48,962 bases of DNA from Parvibaculum sp. Lineage in GTDB: Bacteria > Pseudomonadota > Alphaproteobacteria > Parvibaculales > Parvibaculaceae. Made by a program: the position numbers and the translations under genes. This document shows, piece by piece, positions 8,857 through 17,848 of the stretch (the stretch's first letter is position 1; the number at the start of each line of letters is the position of its first letter). The notes beneath the pieces were generated by a model. It was not told where the DNA came from. It did no database searches and was given only the letters and a program-made list of their open reading frames with translations. The stretch is taken from positions 1 to 48,962 of the forward strand of contig NZ_NYVD01000034.1 in NCBI RefSeq assembly GCF_002684405.1, read 5' to 3'.

Positions 8857-11211
8857 ATGAACGAATGGGTAGTGACCTATCTGAACTGGGTCGTACGGTG
8901 GCGCTGGCTGGTGCTCATTCTCTCCGCGGGCGCCGCCCTGGCCCTCGCCAGCGGCGGGCGATTCATCGAGTTCTCCAATGACTACCGCTATTTCTTCACC
9001 GACGAGAACCCCAACCTTCTCGCCTTCGAAGAACTTGAACGCACCTATTCCAGCCCCGATACGCTGCTCTGGGTCCTGCAACCGGACGAAGGCACCGTCG
9101 ACACGCCGGAAGTCCTCGCCATCGTCAAACAGATAACGGAAGACGCCTGGCAGACACCCTTCTCCGTGCGTGTGGACAGCATCACCAATTACCAGCACAC
9201 CCGCGCGTCCGAAGACGATCTCATCGTCCGCGATCTCGTCCCCGATCCGGCTGCGCTGACCGCGGAAAGCGCAAAGGAAGTCGGGAACATCGCCACCAGC
9301 GAACCCGTCACCGCAAAGCGCCTGATTTCGGACGACCGCCGCACCACGGCCATCGTCGCCCGCCTGAACATGCCGCGCGACGACGTGGCCGCCAATAATT
9401 CCGTCGTCGAACATGCACGCGGAATTCTCGCCGACATGCGCGCGCAGCATCCCGATATCCGCTTCGAACTCACGGGCTCGGTCATGCTCTCCAACGCCTT
9501 CTCCGAGGCGGCGACGCGCGACCTCCAGACCCTGACGCCCGCCATGTATCTCATTCTGGCGGTCACGGTTTACCTGCTGCTGCGCTCCTTTTCCGGCACG
9601 CTCGTCACCATGGCGGTGGTGTTCTTCTCCGCCTTTGCCGCCATGGGCCTCGTGCTGGGCTGGATGGGCGTCAAGCTGACGCCGCCCTCTTCCGGCGCGC
9701 CGACCATCATCCTCACCATCGCGGTGGCCGATGCGATCCATATCCTCGTCACCATGCTGGTGCAGATGCGTCACGGCATGACGAGGAACGAAGCGATCGT
9801 CGAGGCCATGCGGGTCAACTGGCAGCCCGTCTTCCTGACGAGCATGACGACGGCGATCGGTTTTCTCAGCCTCAACTTCTCCGACGCACCGCCTTTCCGC
9901 GATCTCGGCAACATCTCCGCCGCCGGTGCCGTAATTGCCTGGGTGCTGTCGGTCACGCTGCTGCCCGCACTCGTCGCCGTCCTGCCCTTCAAGGCGAAGG
10001 CGAGCATCGTCAATCAGAGCCGGGTCATGGAAAATCTCGGCGACTTCATCATTCGCCACAATCGCGTGCTGATGGGCGGCGTCGTGCTCACCTCGGTGGG
10101 CTTTGCGGTGCTGCTGCCGCGTTTCGTCTTCGACGATCGTTTCGTGACCTATTTCGACGACCGGATGGAGTTCCGTGTGGCCTCCGACTGGGCCGCCGAC
10201 AATCTCACCGGCATCTACCAGATCAGCCATTCGATCCCCGCGCAGGAATCGGGCGGCGTCTCCGATCCCGCCTATCTGAAACATCTGGAAGCCTTTGCCG
10301 ACTGGTTCCGCGCGCAGCCCGAAGTCGTGCATGTCGCCACCTTCAGCGATGTCATCAAGCGCGTGAACAAGAGCATGCATGCCGACAATGAAGACTGGTA
10401 TCGCGTCCCCGACGACCGCCAGGCCGCGGCGCAATTCCTGCTGCTCTATGAAATGTCGCTCCCTTATGGGCTCGACCTCAACGACCAGCTCAATGTCGAC
10501 AAATCGGCGAGCAAACTCACGCTTACCCTGCACGACATTTCCACCAGCCAGATGGAAGATCTGCGTGAACGCGCCATGGCATGGCAGGAAGCCAATTTGC
10601 CGCCCTATATGATTTCCCAGTCGGCGGGCCAGTCGGTCATGTTCTCCTTCATCGGCGAGTCGAACTTCCGGGCCATGGCCGTGGGCACGCTTTTCGCCCT
10701 CCTCCTCATATCCGCCTGCCTCATGCTCGCGCTGAGGGATCTCAAGCTCGGCCTCATCAGCCTCGTCACCAACATCGCGCCGCCCGTCGTCGCCTTCGGC
10801 ATACTGGCGCTGTTCCGTCCGGAAGTGGGCTTGTGGTCCTCCTTCGTCATCGCCACCGCCCTCGGTCTCATCGTCGATGCCACCGTCCACTTCCTGTCGA
10901 AATACAAACGCGCCCGGGACGAGTTCGGCTATTCCGCCGAAGAGGGCGTGCGTTACGCCTTTGCAACGGTTGGCACTGCATTATGGGTTTCGGGATTTGT
11001 ATTGGTCGCGGGATTTGGCATTCTGGCATTCTCGCCGTTCAAGATTAACGCCATGCTGGGCATCATGGTGGCACTTACCATTGCTGTGGCACTCATCATC
11101 GACTTCCTGCTCCTGCCGGGCCTTCTGATCGCCCTCGACAGGAACCGGAAATCGAAAAGCCATGTACCGGTTCAGGTCCCGGGAGAAGCCGCATCGCCCG
11201 CCGGGGTCTGA
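8857..11211 (+). CDS. MMPL/RND-superfamily exporter
   Basis: Inner-membrane exporter of 784 aa, much shorter than drug-type RND pumps and of the MMPL/HpnN/'predicted exporter' group. Layout: TM1 (~residues 15-35), a periplasmic loop with SNDYRYFFTDENPNL, a five-helix bundle (~225-390) with the sterol-sensing-like motif IAVADAIHILVTMLVQMR, a second loop, and the second bundle (~605-770) with GLIVDATVHFLSKYKRARDE. The paired TM4/TM10-type acidic residues (ADAIH, VDATVH) fit proton coupling. ATG 8857 has GGAGAGGAAC upstream. The downstream LolA-like protein and outer-membrane barrel suggest a lipid or other hydrophobic cargo moved to the outer membrane. The substrate is not known. Confidence 0.9.
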   Translation: MNEWVVTYLNWVVRWRWLVLILSAGAALALASGGRFIEFSNDYRYFFTDENPNLLAFEELERTYSSPDTLLWVLQPDEGTVDTPEVLAIVKQITEDAWQTPFSVRVDSITNYQHTRASEDDLIVRDLVPDPAALTAESAKEVGNIATSEPVTAKRLISDDRRTTAIVARLNMPRDDVAANNSVVEHARGILADMRAQHPDIRFELTGSVMLSNAFSEAATRDLQTLTPAMYLILAVTVYLLLRSFSGTLVTMAVVFFSAFAAMGLVLGWMGVKLTPPSSGAPTIILTIAVADAIHILVTMLVQMRHGMTRNEAIVEAMRVNWQPVFLTSMTTAIGFLSLNFSDAPPFRDLGNISAAGAVIAWVLSVTLLPALVAVLPFKAKASIVNQSRVMENLGDFIIRHNRVLMGGVVLTSVGFAVLLPRFVFDDRFVTYFDDRMEFRVASDWAADNLTGIYQISHSIPAQESGGVSDPAYLKHLEAFADWFRAQPEVVHVATFSDVIKRVNKSMHADNEDWYRVPDDRQAAAQFLLLYEMSLPYGLDLNDQLNVDKSASKLTLTLHDISTSQMEDLRERAMAWQEANLPPYMISQSAGQSVMFSFIGESNFRAMAVGTLFALLLISACLMLALRDLKLGLISLVTNIAPPVVAFGILALFRPEVGLWSSFVIATALGLIVDATVHFLSKYKRARDEFGYSAEEGVRYAFATVGTALWVSGFVLVAGFGILAFSPFKINAMLGIMVALTIAVALIIDFLLLPGLLIALDRNRKSKSHVPVQVPGEAASPAGV

Positions 11212-11249
11212 ACGACCGCCGACACCGAACACAAATCAGGGAGAGAGAA

Positions 11250-12092
11250 ATGCCATTCGTCAGTTCCGCCTTGCGCCAGAGCGCGCATGCGTTCGTTATC
11301 GTACTGCCGCTCATGGGGCTTGCCGCCACCGCCCACGCGCAGGCGGACGGCCTGCCTGGCACGGACCAGCCCGTGGCCCGCGGCCTTGCCATCGCGCAGG
11401 AGACCGATAGTCGCGACAAGGGATGGGGCGACGCCGAAGCGGATATGGAGATGGTCCTGACCAATGCGCATGGCGACACCAGCACGCGCGAGCTGCGCTC
11501 CTATTCGCTGGAGCGGACGGACCCGGAGGAAGGCGACTGGAGCCTGATCGTCTTCAACAAGCCGCGCGACGTGGACGGCACGGCGCTGCTCACGCATGCG
11601 AAGATTCTCGAGCCGGACGATCAGTGGCTCTATCTCCCGGCTGTAAAGCGCGTGAAGCGCATCTCGTCGGTCAATAAATCCGGTCCCTTTGTCGGCTCGG
11701 AATTCGCCTTCGAGGATTTCTCCTCCAGCGAGGTCGGCAAATATTCCTACAAATGGCTGCGCGACGAGCCCTGCGGCGATCTCACCTGCCATGTCGTGGA
11801 GCGCAAGCCGCTCTATGAACATTCCGGCTATACGCGCCAGGTCGTCTGGACCGACACGACCGACTATCAGCCGCGCAAGATCGACTATTACGACCGCAAG
11901 GACGCGCTACTGAAGACACTGACCTTTTCCGACTATCGTCTCTACGAGGACAAGTTCTGGCGCGCGCACGACCTCTATATGGTCAACCACAACAACAAGA
12001 AGGCCACCCGCCTCACCTGGAAGAACTACAAGTTCCATGAAGGGCTGACGGAAGCGGACTTCTCCACCGCGGCGCTGAAGCGCGCCCGGTAA
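11250..12092 (+). CDS. Outer-membrane lipoprotein-sorting (LolA-like) secreted protein
   Basis: Periplasmic protein of 280 aa with a clear signal peptide ending AATAHA before QADG (about residue 31). The mature part has the LolA-like half-barrel pattern of the 'outer membrane lipoprotein-sorting protein' family: DMEMVLTNAHGDTSTRELRS, LIVFNKPRDVDGTALLTHAK, DQWLYLPAVKRVKRISS, FVGSEFAFEDFSS, then CHVVERKP, RQVVWTDTTDYQPRKIDYYD. ATG 11250 follows GGGAGAGAGAA. Family members commonly stand beside MMPL exporters and are thought to receive a hydrophobic cargo in the periplasm. It is not classical LolA, which is shorter and paired with LolCDE. It lies 38 nt after the exporter. Confidence 0.9.
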   Translation: MPFVSSALRQSAHAFVIVLPLMGLAATAHAQADGLPGTDQPVARGLAIAQETDSRDKGWGDAEADMEMVLTNAHGDTSTRELRSYSLERTDPEEGDWSLIVFNKPRDVDGTALLTHAKILEPDDQWLYLPAVKRVKRISSVNKSGPFVGSEFAFEDFSSSEVGKYSYKWLRDEPCGDLTCHVVERKPLYEHSGYTRQVVWTDTTDYQPRKIDYYDRKDALLKTLTFSDYRLYEDKFWRAHDLYMVNHNNKKATRLTWKNYKFHEGLTEADFSTAALKRAR

Positions 12093-12105
12093 ACAAGCAA
12101 AAGAG

Positions 12106-12136
12106 CGGCCCGGCGATCCAGCATATCGCCGGGCCG
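12106..12136 (+). terminator. 12-bp GC-rich hairpin between the LolA-like and barrel genes
   Basis: CGGCCCGGCGAT (12106-12117), a 7-nt loop, and ATCGCCGGGCCG (12125-12136) form a perfect stem. No T-run follows, so it is more likely an mRNA-stabilising or partial attenuating hairpin that sets the level of the barrel gene than a full terminator. Confidence 0.6.
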
Positions 12137-12164
12137 TCTCCATCATCCAAGGCGGGGGAGTGAG

Positions 12165-13364
12165 ATGAAAAAGAGCTTGGTGGGATGGGCGTCGATCGCG
12201 CTCGCATGCGCGGCCGGACCGGCACATGCCGGGGAGTTCGAGTTCACCGGCTATGTCGAGCCCGAACTGCAGCTCTTTCTGCAAAAGGCATCGAAACCCG
12301 AACAGCCCCGCGCCAACATGTCGGTCGCAGGCGAGGTCAGCGCGAAATATTTCTGGGACGATGGCGACCAGTCATTCGTGGCCACCCCGTTCATGCGCCT
12401 CGACATGCATGACAACAAACGAACCCATGTCGATCTGCGCGCGTTCAAATACGCCTATATCGACGGGGCCTGGGAATTCCGCGCAGGCGTCGACAAGGTC
12501 TTCTGGGGCGTTACCGAAGCCGCCCATCTGGTGGACATCATCAACCAGACCGACGTGGTGGAAGATGCCCGCGGGCGCGAGAAGCTTGGGCAGCCCCTCG
12601 TCTCACTGTCCACCTATCAGCAATGGGGCACCGTCGACCTTTACGTGCTCCCCTGGTTCCGCGAGCGCCTTTTCCCCGGCGCCAACGGACGCCCCGCGAC
12701 GGATATTCCGGTCGACACAAGCCAGACGAAATTCGAGAGCGGCCAGAAACAGCATCATGTCGATTTCGCGGCGCGCTACTCCAACACATTCGATATCTGG
12801 GACGTGGGTCTCGGTTATTTCCGGGGCACGGGCCGCAACCCGATCCTGATACCGGGACTGACCAGCGGCGGATCGCCCGTCCTCATTCCCTACTACGTTC
12901 AGATCGACCAGCTCTCGACAGACATTCAGGCCACCAAGGGCGCATGGCTCTATAAATTCGAGGGGCTATGGCGCAAGGAGCTGAACGACCGCTACCTGCA
13001 GGGCACCGGCGGCATCGAATACACGCTTTACGGCATATTCGACACACCCTCCGACCTCGGCATCGTCGCGGAATATATCTGGGACGAACGCGGCGCCAAT
13101 CCGCAGAACCCCTTCGCCAACGACATCTTTGCCGGTGTGCGCTGGACCGCCAACGACATCGCCGACACCAGCCTGCTGACGGGCGCCGTGGTCGACATGG
13201 ACACACAGGCGACCTTCTTTTCGGCGGAATTCGAAAAGCGTCTCGGCCAGAACTACCGGCTCAGCGTGGAAGCGCGCCTTTTCGCCGGTCAGCCCGCGAG
13301 CGATCCCTACTACACGCTCAAGGACGACGATTTCCTGCAAATCCGCCTTGCACGCTATTTCTGA
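12165..13364 (+). CDS. Predicted outer-membrane beta-barrel protein of the exporter operon
   Basis: Secreted 399-aa protein of no family I can name precisely. MKKSLVGWASIALACAAGPAHA is a signal peptide with cleavage before GEFEF. The mature part is rich in alternating aromatic strands (EFTGYVEPELQLFLQ, VDLRAFKYAYIDGAWEFRAG, YYVQIDQLSTDIQATKGAWL, AEYIWDERG) and ends in DFLQIRLARYF, with the terminal aromatic residue favoured for barrel insertion. The strand count suggests a barrel comparable to DUF1302-like proteins, though shorter. ATG 12165 has GGGGGAG upstream. As last gene of tetR-exporter-LolA-like, it may be the outer-membrane acceptor or exit of that route. Confidence 0.7.
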   Translation: MKKSLVGWASIALACAAGPAHAGEFEFTGYVEPELQLFLQKASKPEQPRANMSVAGEVSAKYFWDDGDQSFVATPFMRLDMHDNKRTHVDLRAFKYAYIDGAWEFRAGVDKVFWGVTEAAHLVDIINQTDVVEDARGREKLGQPLVSLSTYQQWGTVDLYVLPWFRERLFPGANGRPATDIPVDTSQTKFESGQKQHHVDFAARYSNTFDIWDVGLGYFRGTGRNPILIPGLTSGGSPVLIPYYVQIDQLSTDIQATKGAWLYKFEGLWRKELNDRYLQGTGGIEYTLYGIFDTPSDLGIVAEYIWDERGANPQNPFANDIFAGVRWTANDIADTSLLTGAVVDMDTQATFFSAEFEKRLGQNYRLSVEARLFAGQPASDPYYTLKDDDFLQIRLARYF

Positions 13365-13382
13365 CCGATTCCCCGGAATCGG
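13365..13382 (+). terminator. Hairpin directly after the barrel gene
   Basis: CCGATTCC and GGAATCGG form an 18-nt dyad that starts one base after the stop codon. It lacks a T-run but stands at the end of the exporter operon, where a 3' stabilising or Rho-assisted end is expected. Confidence 0.45.
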
Positions 13383-13504
13383 AGACCGGGATCACGCGCA
13401 AAGCCGTCCGAACGCCCGGAAAATTTCCTCTCCGAAACATTAAATCCGCGCAAGAGTGCCGACGGAGAAGATGCATCACCACGCCCGGTGCAAAAGCGTC
13501 TTTC

Positions 13505-13549
13505 TCCATATCCCCTTGCGCCACAATCGTTTTTGGCAAGACATATGGA
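13505..13549. promoter_or_regulatory. Interrupted inverted repeat upstream of cyoA
   Basis: The 341-bp gap 13383-13723 has no credible gene. It holds TCCATAT (13505-13511) facing ATATGGA (13543-13549), with CTTGC (13515-13519) facing GCAAG (13536-13540) nested inside. It is the only strong symmetry ahead of the oxidase operon and a candidate regulator site. It does not match the FNR/FixK consensus TTGAT-N4-ATCAA. A small hairpin GGAAG-TAT-CTTCC (13711-13723) also covers the cyoA ribosome site. Confidence 0.4.
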
Positions 13550-13723
13550 AACGACAAAGCGAACGCCCGGCGCCGCTTGCATTCGATTTAGGCAAACTGC
13601 CCCGCATCGCATGTCCGCTTCATTACATACGCGAGGACTCCACTGCCGGCCGCATTGAAGCAGCACGCCATGGCATGCAAGAAAGCGATCAGGGAAGGAG
13701 GATAGTTATCGGAAGTATCTTCC

Positions 13724-14650
13724 ATGCGTTCCCTGTATCGAGTCGTCAAAAACCTCCTCCCCCTGAACATCAATCTTTCCCGCGCGGGCGCGCTCACCGC
13801 CTTTATGGCGATGGCATTGCCGCTCGCCGGCTGCACCGGCAGTTCGGATTATCCCGTCATCTTTCCGCACGGACCTGACGCGATCACCGAGCGCGATCTG
13901 CTCTTCATCGCGGTCGCCATCATGCTGATCGTTGTCATTCCGGTTTTCGTGCTGGCGGTGTGGCTTCCTCTGCGCTACCGCGCATCGCGTGAAGCACCCG
14001 ACTACGATCCGAACTGGGACCATTCGCATCGCGCAGAAGTCGTGATCTGGCTTGTTCCGGCGCTTATCGTGTGTGCGATCGGCTCTCTGGTCTGGATCTA
14101 CACGCACAGGCTCGACCCCTATCGCTCGCAAATGGCGGAAGGAAAGCCGGTCGTCGTCCAGGCCGTGTCCATCGACTGGAAATGGCTCTTCATCTATCCG
14201 CAACAGCACCTTGCGACGGTGAATGAACTCGTTTTGCCGACCGATCGCCCGGTCAGCCTGAGGCTCACATCGACGGATGTGATGACGTCCTTCTTCGTAC
14301 CGGGCCTTACAAGCCAGATCTATGCGATGGCAGGCATGGGCACGAGATTGAATTTCCAGCCGGGACCTGTCGAGACCTATACCGGCCGCAATTCGCTATT
14401 CGACGGCAAGGGTTTCCCGGACCAGAAATTCCCTGTCCGTATCGTGACGGCCGAAAACTTCAAGAACTGGATCGACACGGTCCGCAAGGCGCCGCTGCAG
14501 CTCACGCCGCATAAATATCAAATGCTGAGCAAGTCCGGGGCGATGCCGCATCCGCTGCACTTTTCCAGTGCCGACCCCGAACTCTTCGCCCGCATCGTCA
14601 AGGGCGAACACTCGGCGGCAAGCATGATCGTCTCCAGCCGATCCAAGTAA
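13724..14650 (+). CDS. cyoA: Cytochrome o ubiquinol oxidase subunit II
   Basis: Subunit II of the heme-copper quinol oxidase, 308 aa. It is a lipoprotein: the signal sequence ends LPLAGC (lipobox) near residue 36. Two membrane helices follow (LLFIAVAIMLIVVIPVFVLA and EVVIWLVPALIVCAIGSLVW), then the cupredoxin domain with SIDWKWLFIYP and MTSFFVPGLTSQIYAMAGM. The cysteine and histidine ligands of CuA are absent (YTGRNSLFDGKGF replaces them), which marks a quinol rather than cytochrome c oxidase. The C-terminal COX_ARM region (DRV-like KNWIDTVRKAPLQL) is present. ATG 13724 has GGAAG 8 nt upstream, inside a small hairpin. Confidence 0.96.
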   Translation: MRSLYRVVKNLLPLNINLSRAGALTAFMAMALPLAGCTGSSDYPVIFPHGPDAITERDLLFIAVAIMLIVVIPVFVLAVWLPLRYRASREAPDYDPNWDHSHRAEVVIWLVPALIVCAIGSLVWIYTHRLDPYRSQMAEGKPVVVQAVSIDWKWLFIYPQQHLATVNELVLPTDRPVSLRLTSTDVMTSFFVPGLTSQIYAMAGMGTRLNFQPGPVETYTGRNSLFDGKGFPDQKFPVRIVTAENFKNWIDTVRKAPLQLTPHKYQMLSKSGAMPHPLHFSSADPELFARIVKGEHSAASMIVSSRSK

Positions 14651-14673
14651 CTCCAGGAAAGAACCGATTTCCC

Positions 14674-16710
14674 ATGCTCGGAAAACTCACCCTTCACGTC
14701 CTTCCACTCTACAGCCCGATCGCCATGAGCGGCGCGGCAATGGAGCTGCTTGGCGTTTTGTTTATTGCCGCGCTCATCACATGGTTCGGCAAATGGCGCT
14801 ATATCTGGAACGAATGGCTAACGACGGTCGACCACAAGCGCATCGGAATCATGTATGTGGTTCTCGCCTTCGTCATGCTGTTCCGCGGTTTCTCAGACGC
14901 CTTCATGATGCGCATGCAGCAGGCCACCGCCTTGAACGGCCATGGCTATCTGCCGCCGGAACATTTCAACCAGGTGTTCTCGGCTCACGGCACGATCATG
15001 ATCATCTTCATGGCGATGCCGTTTTTAACCGGCATCATCAATTTTGTCGTGCCGCAGCAGATCGGCGCACGGGACGTCTCTTTCCCGTTCCTGAATTCCG
15101 TGAGCTTCTGGCTTACAGCCGCCGGCGCGGCGCTCGTTCTCACCTCGCTGGTCATAGGCCGCTTCACCACGGCAGGCTGGACGGCCTACCCACCCTTCTC
15201 TGAACTGCCCACAAGCCCCGGTTCCGGAACCGACTACTGGATATGGGCCGTTCTCGTGAGCGGCGTCGGCTCGACACTTACCGGCGTGAACTTCGTCGTC
15301 ACGATCATCAAGCGGCGCGCGCCCGGCATGTCGCTGATGCAGATGCCGCTCTTCACCTGGGCGGCTTTTATCACCGCCATCCTCATGGTCTTCGCGTTTC
15401 CCGGCGTCACGGTCGCGGCCGCCCTGCTCGGCTTCGACAGGTTCCTCGGCATGCATTTCTTCACCGCGGACGCCGGCGGCAATGCGATGAACTACATCAA
15501 CCTCTTCTGGTTGTGGGGCCACCCGGAGGTCTACATCGTAATCCTTCCCTCCTTCGGCATCTTTTCCGAACTGGTGGCGACCTTCTCCAGCAAGAGGCTT
15601 TTCGGCTACGTCTCGCTTGTCTACGCGACGATGGTGATCGGCATTCTGTCCTTCACCGTCTGGCTGCACCACTTCTTCACCATGGGCTCAAGCGCTGACG
15701 TGAACAGCTTTTTTGGCATCGCCACCATGGTGATCGCCGTCCCGACGGGCGTAAAAATCTACGACTGGCTCCTGACCATGTATCGCGGGCGCATCCGCCT
15801 GACCTCCCATATGCACTGGACGCTGGGGTTCATGGTCGCCTTCGTCATCGGCGGCATGACTGGCGTACTCCTCGCCATTCCGCCAGTCGACTATGTGATG
15901 CACAACACGCTGTTCCTTGTTGCGCATTTCCACAACATGCTGATCCCCGGCTCGCTGTTCGGGCTTCTGGCGGGTTACCAGTACTGGTTCCCCAAGGCGT
16001 TCGGCTTCCGGCTCGACGAGTGGTGGGGCAAGACGTCTTTCTGGTTCTGGTTCGTGGGCTTCTACGTCGCCTTCATGCCGCTCTATGTGCTTGGCTTCAT
16101 GGGCATGCCCCGGCGTATGGACTACTATCAGAACCCCGCCTGGCAGCCCTGGCTCATCGTCGCCGCGATCGGCGCGGTGCTGATTGCCATCGGCATTCTG
16201 TGTCTGGCAATCCAGCTCGTCGTCAGCATCCGCCGTCGCGAAGAACTGGCCGACCTGACCGGCGACCCGTGGGACGCGCGCACGCTGGAATGGATGAATG
16301 CCTCGCCGGCGCCGCTCTACAACTTCGCCGTCGTGCCTGAAATCCACGACCGAGAGGAACTCGCCTGGCGCAAGGAACGCGGGATTTCGCACGACGCTCC
16401 GGCGCATTACACGCCGATTGAAATGCCGTGCAACACCTCCACCGGTGTTCTGATCGGCGGGGCGGCCTTCGTGCTCGGCTTTGCCGTGATCTGGAACATC
16501 TGGTGGCTCGCCATTCTCGCCTTTGCGGGCGTCATCGCCGCCACCATCGTCAAGGGGAGCGTACCGGAGGAGGAATACACGATCACTCCGGACCAGATCG
16601 CCGCCCTTGAAAGCCGCGGCAGCGGCCCCCTGCTGGGCTTTCTGAGCCCCCTGGAAGATGAGCGCGGCGATCATTCGACGCATGGCCTGCTGAATTCCAT
16701 CGGAGACTGA
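14674..16710 (+). CDS. cyoB: Cytochrome o ubiquinol oxidase subunit I
   Basis: Catalytic subunit with heme b, heme o3 and CuB, 678 aa, about 15 membrane helices. Visible landmarks: VDHKRIGIMYVVLAFVMLFRG, the heme ligand region VFSAHGTIMIIFMAMPF, the CuB/tyrosine loop LFWLWGHPEVYIVILPSFG, VWLHHFFTMG (paired histidines) and VAHFHNMLIPGS (heme ligands). The K-pathway and D-pathway regions look intact. It starts 23 nt after cyoA and ends 2 nt before cyoC. It carries the proton-pumping oxygen reduction step at the cytoplasmic membrane. Confidence 0.97.
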   Translation: MLGKLTLHVLPLYSPIAMSGAAMELLGVLFIAALITWFGKWRYIWNEWLTTVDHKRIGIMYVVLAFVMLFRGFSDAFMMRMQQATALNGHGYLPPEHFNQVFSAHGTIMIIFMAMPFLTGIINFVVPQQIGARDVSFPFLNSVSFWLTAAGAALVLTSLVIGRFTTAGWTAYPPFSELPTSPGSGTDYWIWAVLVSGVGSTLTGVNFVVTIIKRRAPGMSLMQMPLFTWAAFITAILMVFAFPGVTVAAALLGFDRFLGMHFFTADAGGNAMNYINLFWLWGHPEVYIVILPSFGIFSELVATFSSKRLFGYVSLVYATMVIGILSFTVWLHHFFTMGSSADVNSFFGIATMVIAVPTGVKIYDWLLTMYRGRIRLTSHMHWTLGFMVAFVIGGMTGVLLAIPPVDYVMHNTLFLVAHFHNMLIPGSLFGLLAGYQYWFPKAFGFRLDEWWGKTSFWFWFVGFYVAFMPLYVLGFMGMPRRMDYYQNPAWQPWLIVAAIGAVLIAIGILCLAIQLVVSIRRREELADLTGDPWDARTLEWMNASPAPLYNFAVVPEIHDREELAWRKERGISHDAPAHYTPIEMPCNTSTGVLIGGAAFVLGFAVIWNIWWLAILAFAGVIAATIVKGSVPEEEYTITPDQIAALESRGSGPLLGFLSPLEDERGDHSTHGLLNSIGD

Positions 16711-16712
16711 AA

Positions 16713-17306
16713 ATGCACACCGAAACGGCCCACAGTCACGAAGCCATGCTCTTCGAGGAGCGCGAATTCGGCTTCTGGATCTATCTGATGAGCGACGCGA
16801 TCATCTTCTCGCTGCTCTTCGCCACCTATGCCGTGATGCGGCACGCAACCGCCGGCGGCCCCGGCGCCGCCGACATCATGGAATTGCCGACAGCAGCGAT
16901 CGAAACCGCTCTGCTGCTCCTGGCGAGCGTCACCTTCGGCATGGCCGCGGTGGCGCTGGAAGACAAGCGCCGGAATGCGATCCTCGTCTGGCTCGGCATC
17001 TCCTTCCTGCTCGGCGCGGGTTTCCTCGGCATGGAAATCCACGAATTCATCGGACTGATCGCCGAAGGCGCCTCGCCGCAGCGTTCCGGCTACCTGTCCT
17101 CGTTCTTCGTGCTCGTCGGCACGCATGGCGCTCACGTGACGGCGGGCCTTGTCTGGATTGCCACAGCCGTCGCCCAGCTCATGCGGACAGGGCCGACAGA
17201 AGCCTTCGCGGCGCGCTTCAAGCGCCTCGGCCTCTTCTGGCACTTTCTGGACATCGTCTGGATCGGCATCTTTTCCATCGTCTACCTTCCCGGAGTCCTG
17301 CAATGA
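16713..17306 (+). CDS. cyoC: Cytochrome o ubiquinol oxidase subunit III
   Basis: Five-helix subunit III, 197 aa. It begins with a short histidine-rich tail (HTETAHSHEAMLFEE) and then FGFWIYLMSDAIIFSLLFATYAVM, the conserved start of CyoC. SSFFVLVGTHGAHVTAGLVW carries the conserved histidines of helix III-IV, and the end FWHFLDIVWIGIFSIVYL is typical. It begins 2 nt after the cyoB stop and overlaps cyoD by 4 nt (ATGA), which is consistent with translational coupling. Confidence 0.96.
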   Translation: MHTETAHSHEAMLFEEREFGFWIYLMSDAIIFSLLFATYAVMRHATAGGPGAADIMELPTAAIETALLLLASVTFGMAAVALEDKRRNAILVWLGISFLLGAGFLGMEIHEFIGLIAEGASPQRSGYLSSFFVLVGTHGAHVTAGLVWIATAVAQLMRTGPTEAFAARFKRLGLFWHFLDIVWIGIFSIVYLPGVLQ

Positions 17307-17617
17307 GCACGATGTCAGATCACGCCCGCACTATGCGGAACGACTATTTCAAGGGATTTGGGCTGGCAGTGCTGCTGACGGTCGTACCCTTTGCGCTGAC
17401 GGCGGGGGGCTGGCTGTCGCCGACCCACGCCCTGCTCGCAATCGCCGCGCTGGCGGTGGTTCAGATCGCAGTCCACATGATCTACTTCCTCCACCTCGAT
17501 CTACGCGCCGTCACCGACGAGAAAATCGTGATGCTGGCCTTCACCGGCATCATCCTCTTTCTGATGGTGGGCGGCTCGCTCTGGGTCATGTTCGACCTTG
17601 GAGCCCGGATGATGTAA
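17303..17617 (+). CDS. cyoD: Cytochrome o ubiquinol oxidase subunit IV
   Basis: Small three-helix subunit, 104 aa, needed for assembly of the CuB centre in the E. coli enzyme. Features: FGLAVLLTVVPFALTAGGWL, VVQIAVHMIYFLHLDLRA (the family signature), VMLAFTGIILFLMVGGSLWVMF. ATG 17303 overlaps the cyoC stop. The operon ends here: no cyoE (heme o synthase) or SURF1 gene follows, so heme o synthesis must be encoded elsewhere. No T-rich terminator is visible in the 50 nt before the convergent tRNA gene. Confidence 0.95.
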   Translation: MSTMSDHARTMRNDYFKGFGLAVLLTVVPFALTAGGWLSPTHALLAIAALAVVQIAVHMIYFLHLDLRAVTDEKIVMLAFTGIILFLMVGGSLWVMFDLGARMM

Positions 17618-17667
17618 CGCGGTCCGCCGGTCGGATCAGTGGTTTAGGGAAGGAAAAGGAGCGGCAA

Positions 17668-17742
17668 TGGTGGGCGTGACAGGGATTGAACCTGTGACCC
17701 CTTCGATGTCAACGAAGTGCTCTCCCGCTGAGCTACACGCCC
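17668..17742 (-). tRNA. tRNA-Val (GAC anticodon)
   Basis: Reading the minus strand, acceptor arms GGGCGTG (17736-17742) and CACGCCC (17672-17678) pair. The D arm has AGCTCAGCGGGAGAGC, the anticodon stem is CTTCG/CGAAG with loop TTGACAT (anticodon GAC), and the T arm is CACAGGTTCAATCCCTGT. The discriminator is A and CCA is encoded at 17668-17670. It is 75 nt and lacks a variable-arm extension. No integrase or attachment-site duplication is seen beside it. Confidence 0.97.
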
Positions 17743-17848
17743 ATTGCCATTGGCGGGACGGATTTTCGGCAATCTCCGCGCCGATCCGTCGAGAGGCGCT
17801 TCGTATATCTAGGATTTGAGGCTCTGACAAGTCTCCGAACGAGAACTC

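Noticed and set aside
8803-10890. 695-codon open frame on the minus strand
   Set aside because: Antisense to the MMPL exporter; composition is typical of a shadow frame and there is no ribosome site.
17618-17848. Integration site or genomic island at tRNA-Val
   Set aside because: No integrase, no repeat of the tRNA 3' end and no change in gene character on either side.
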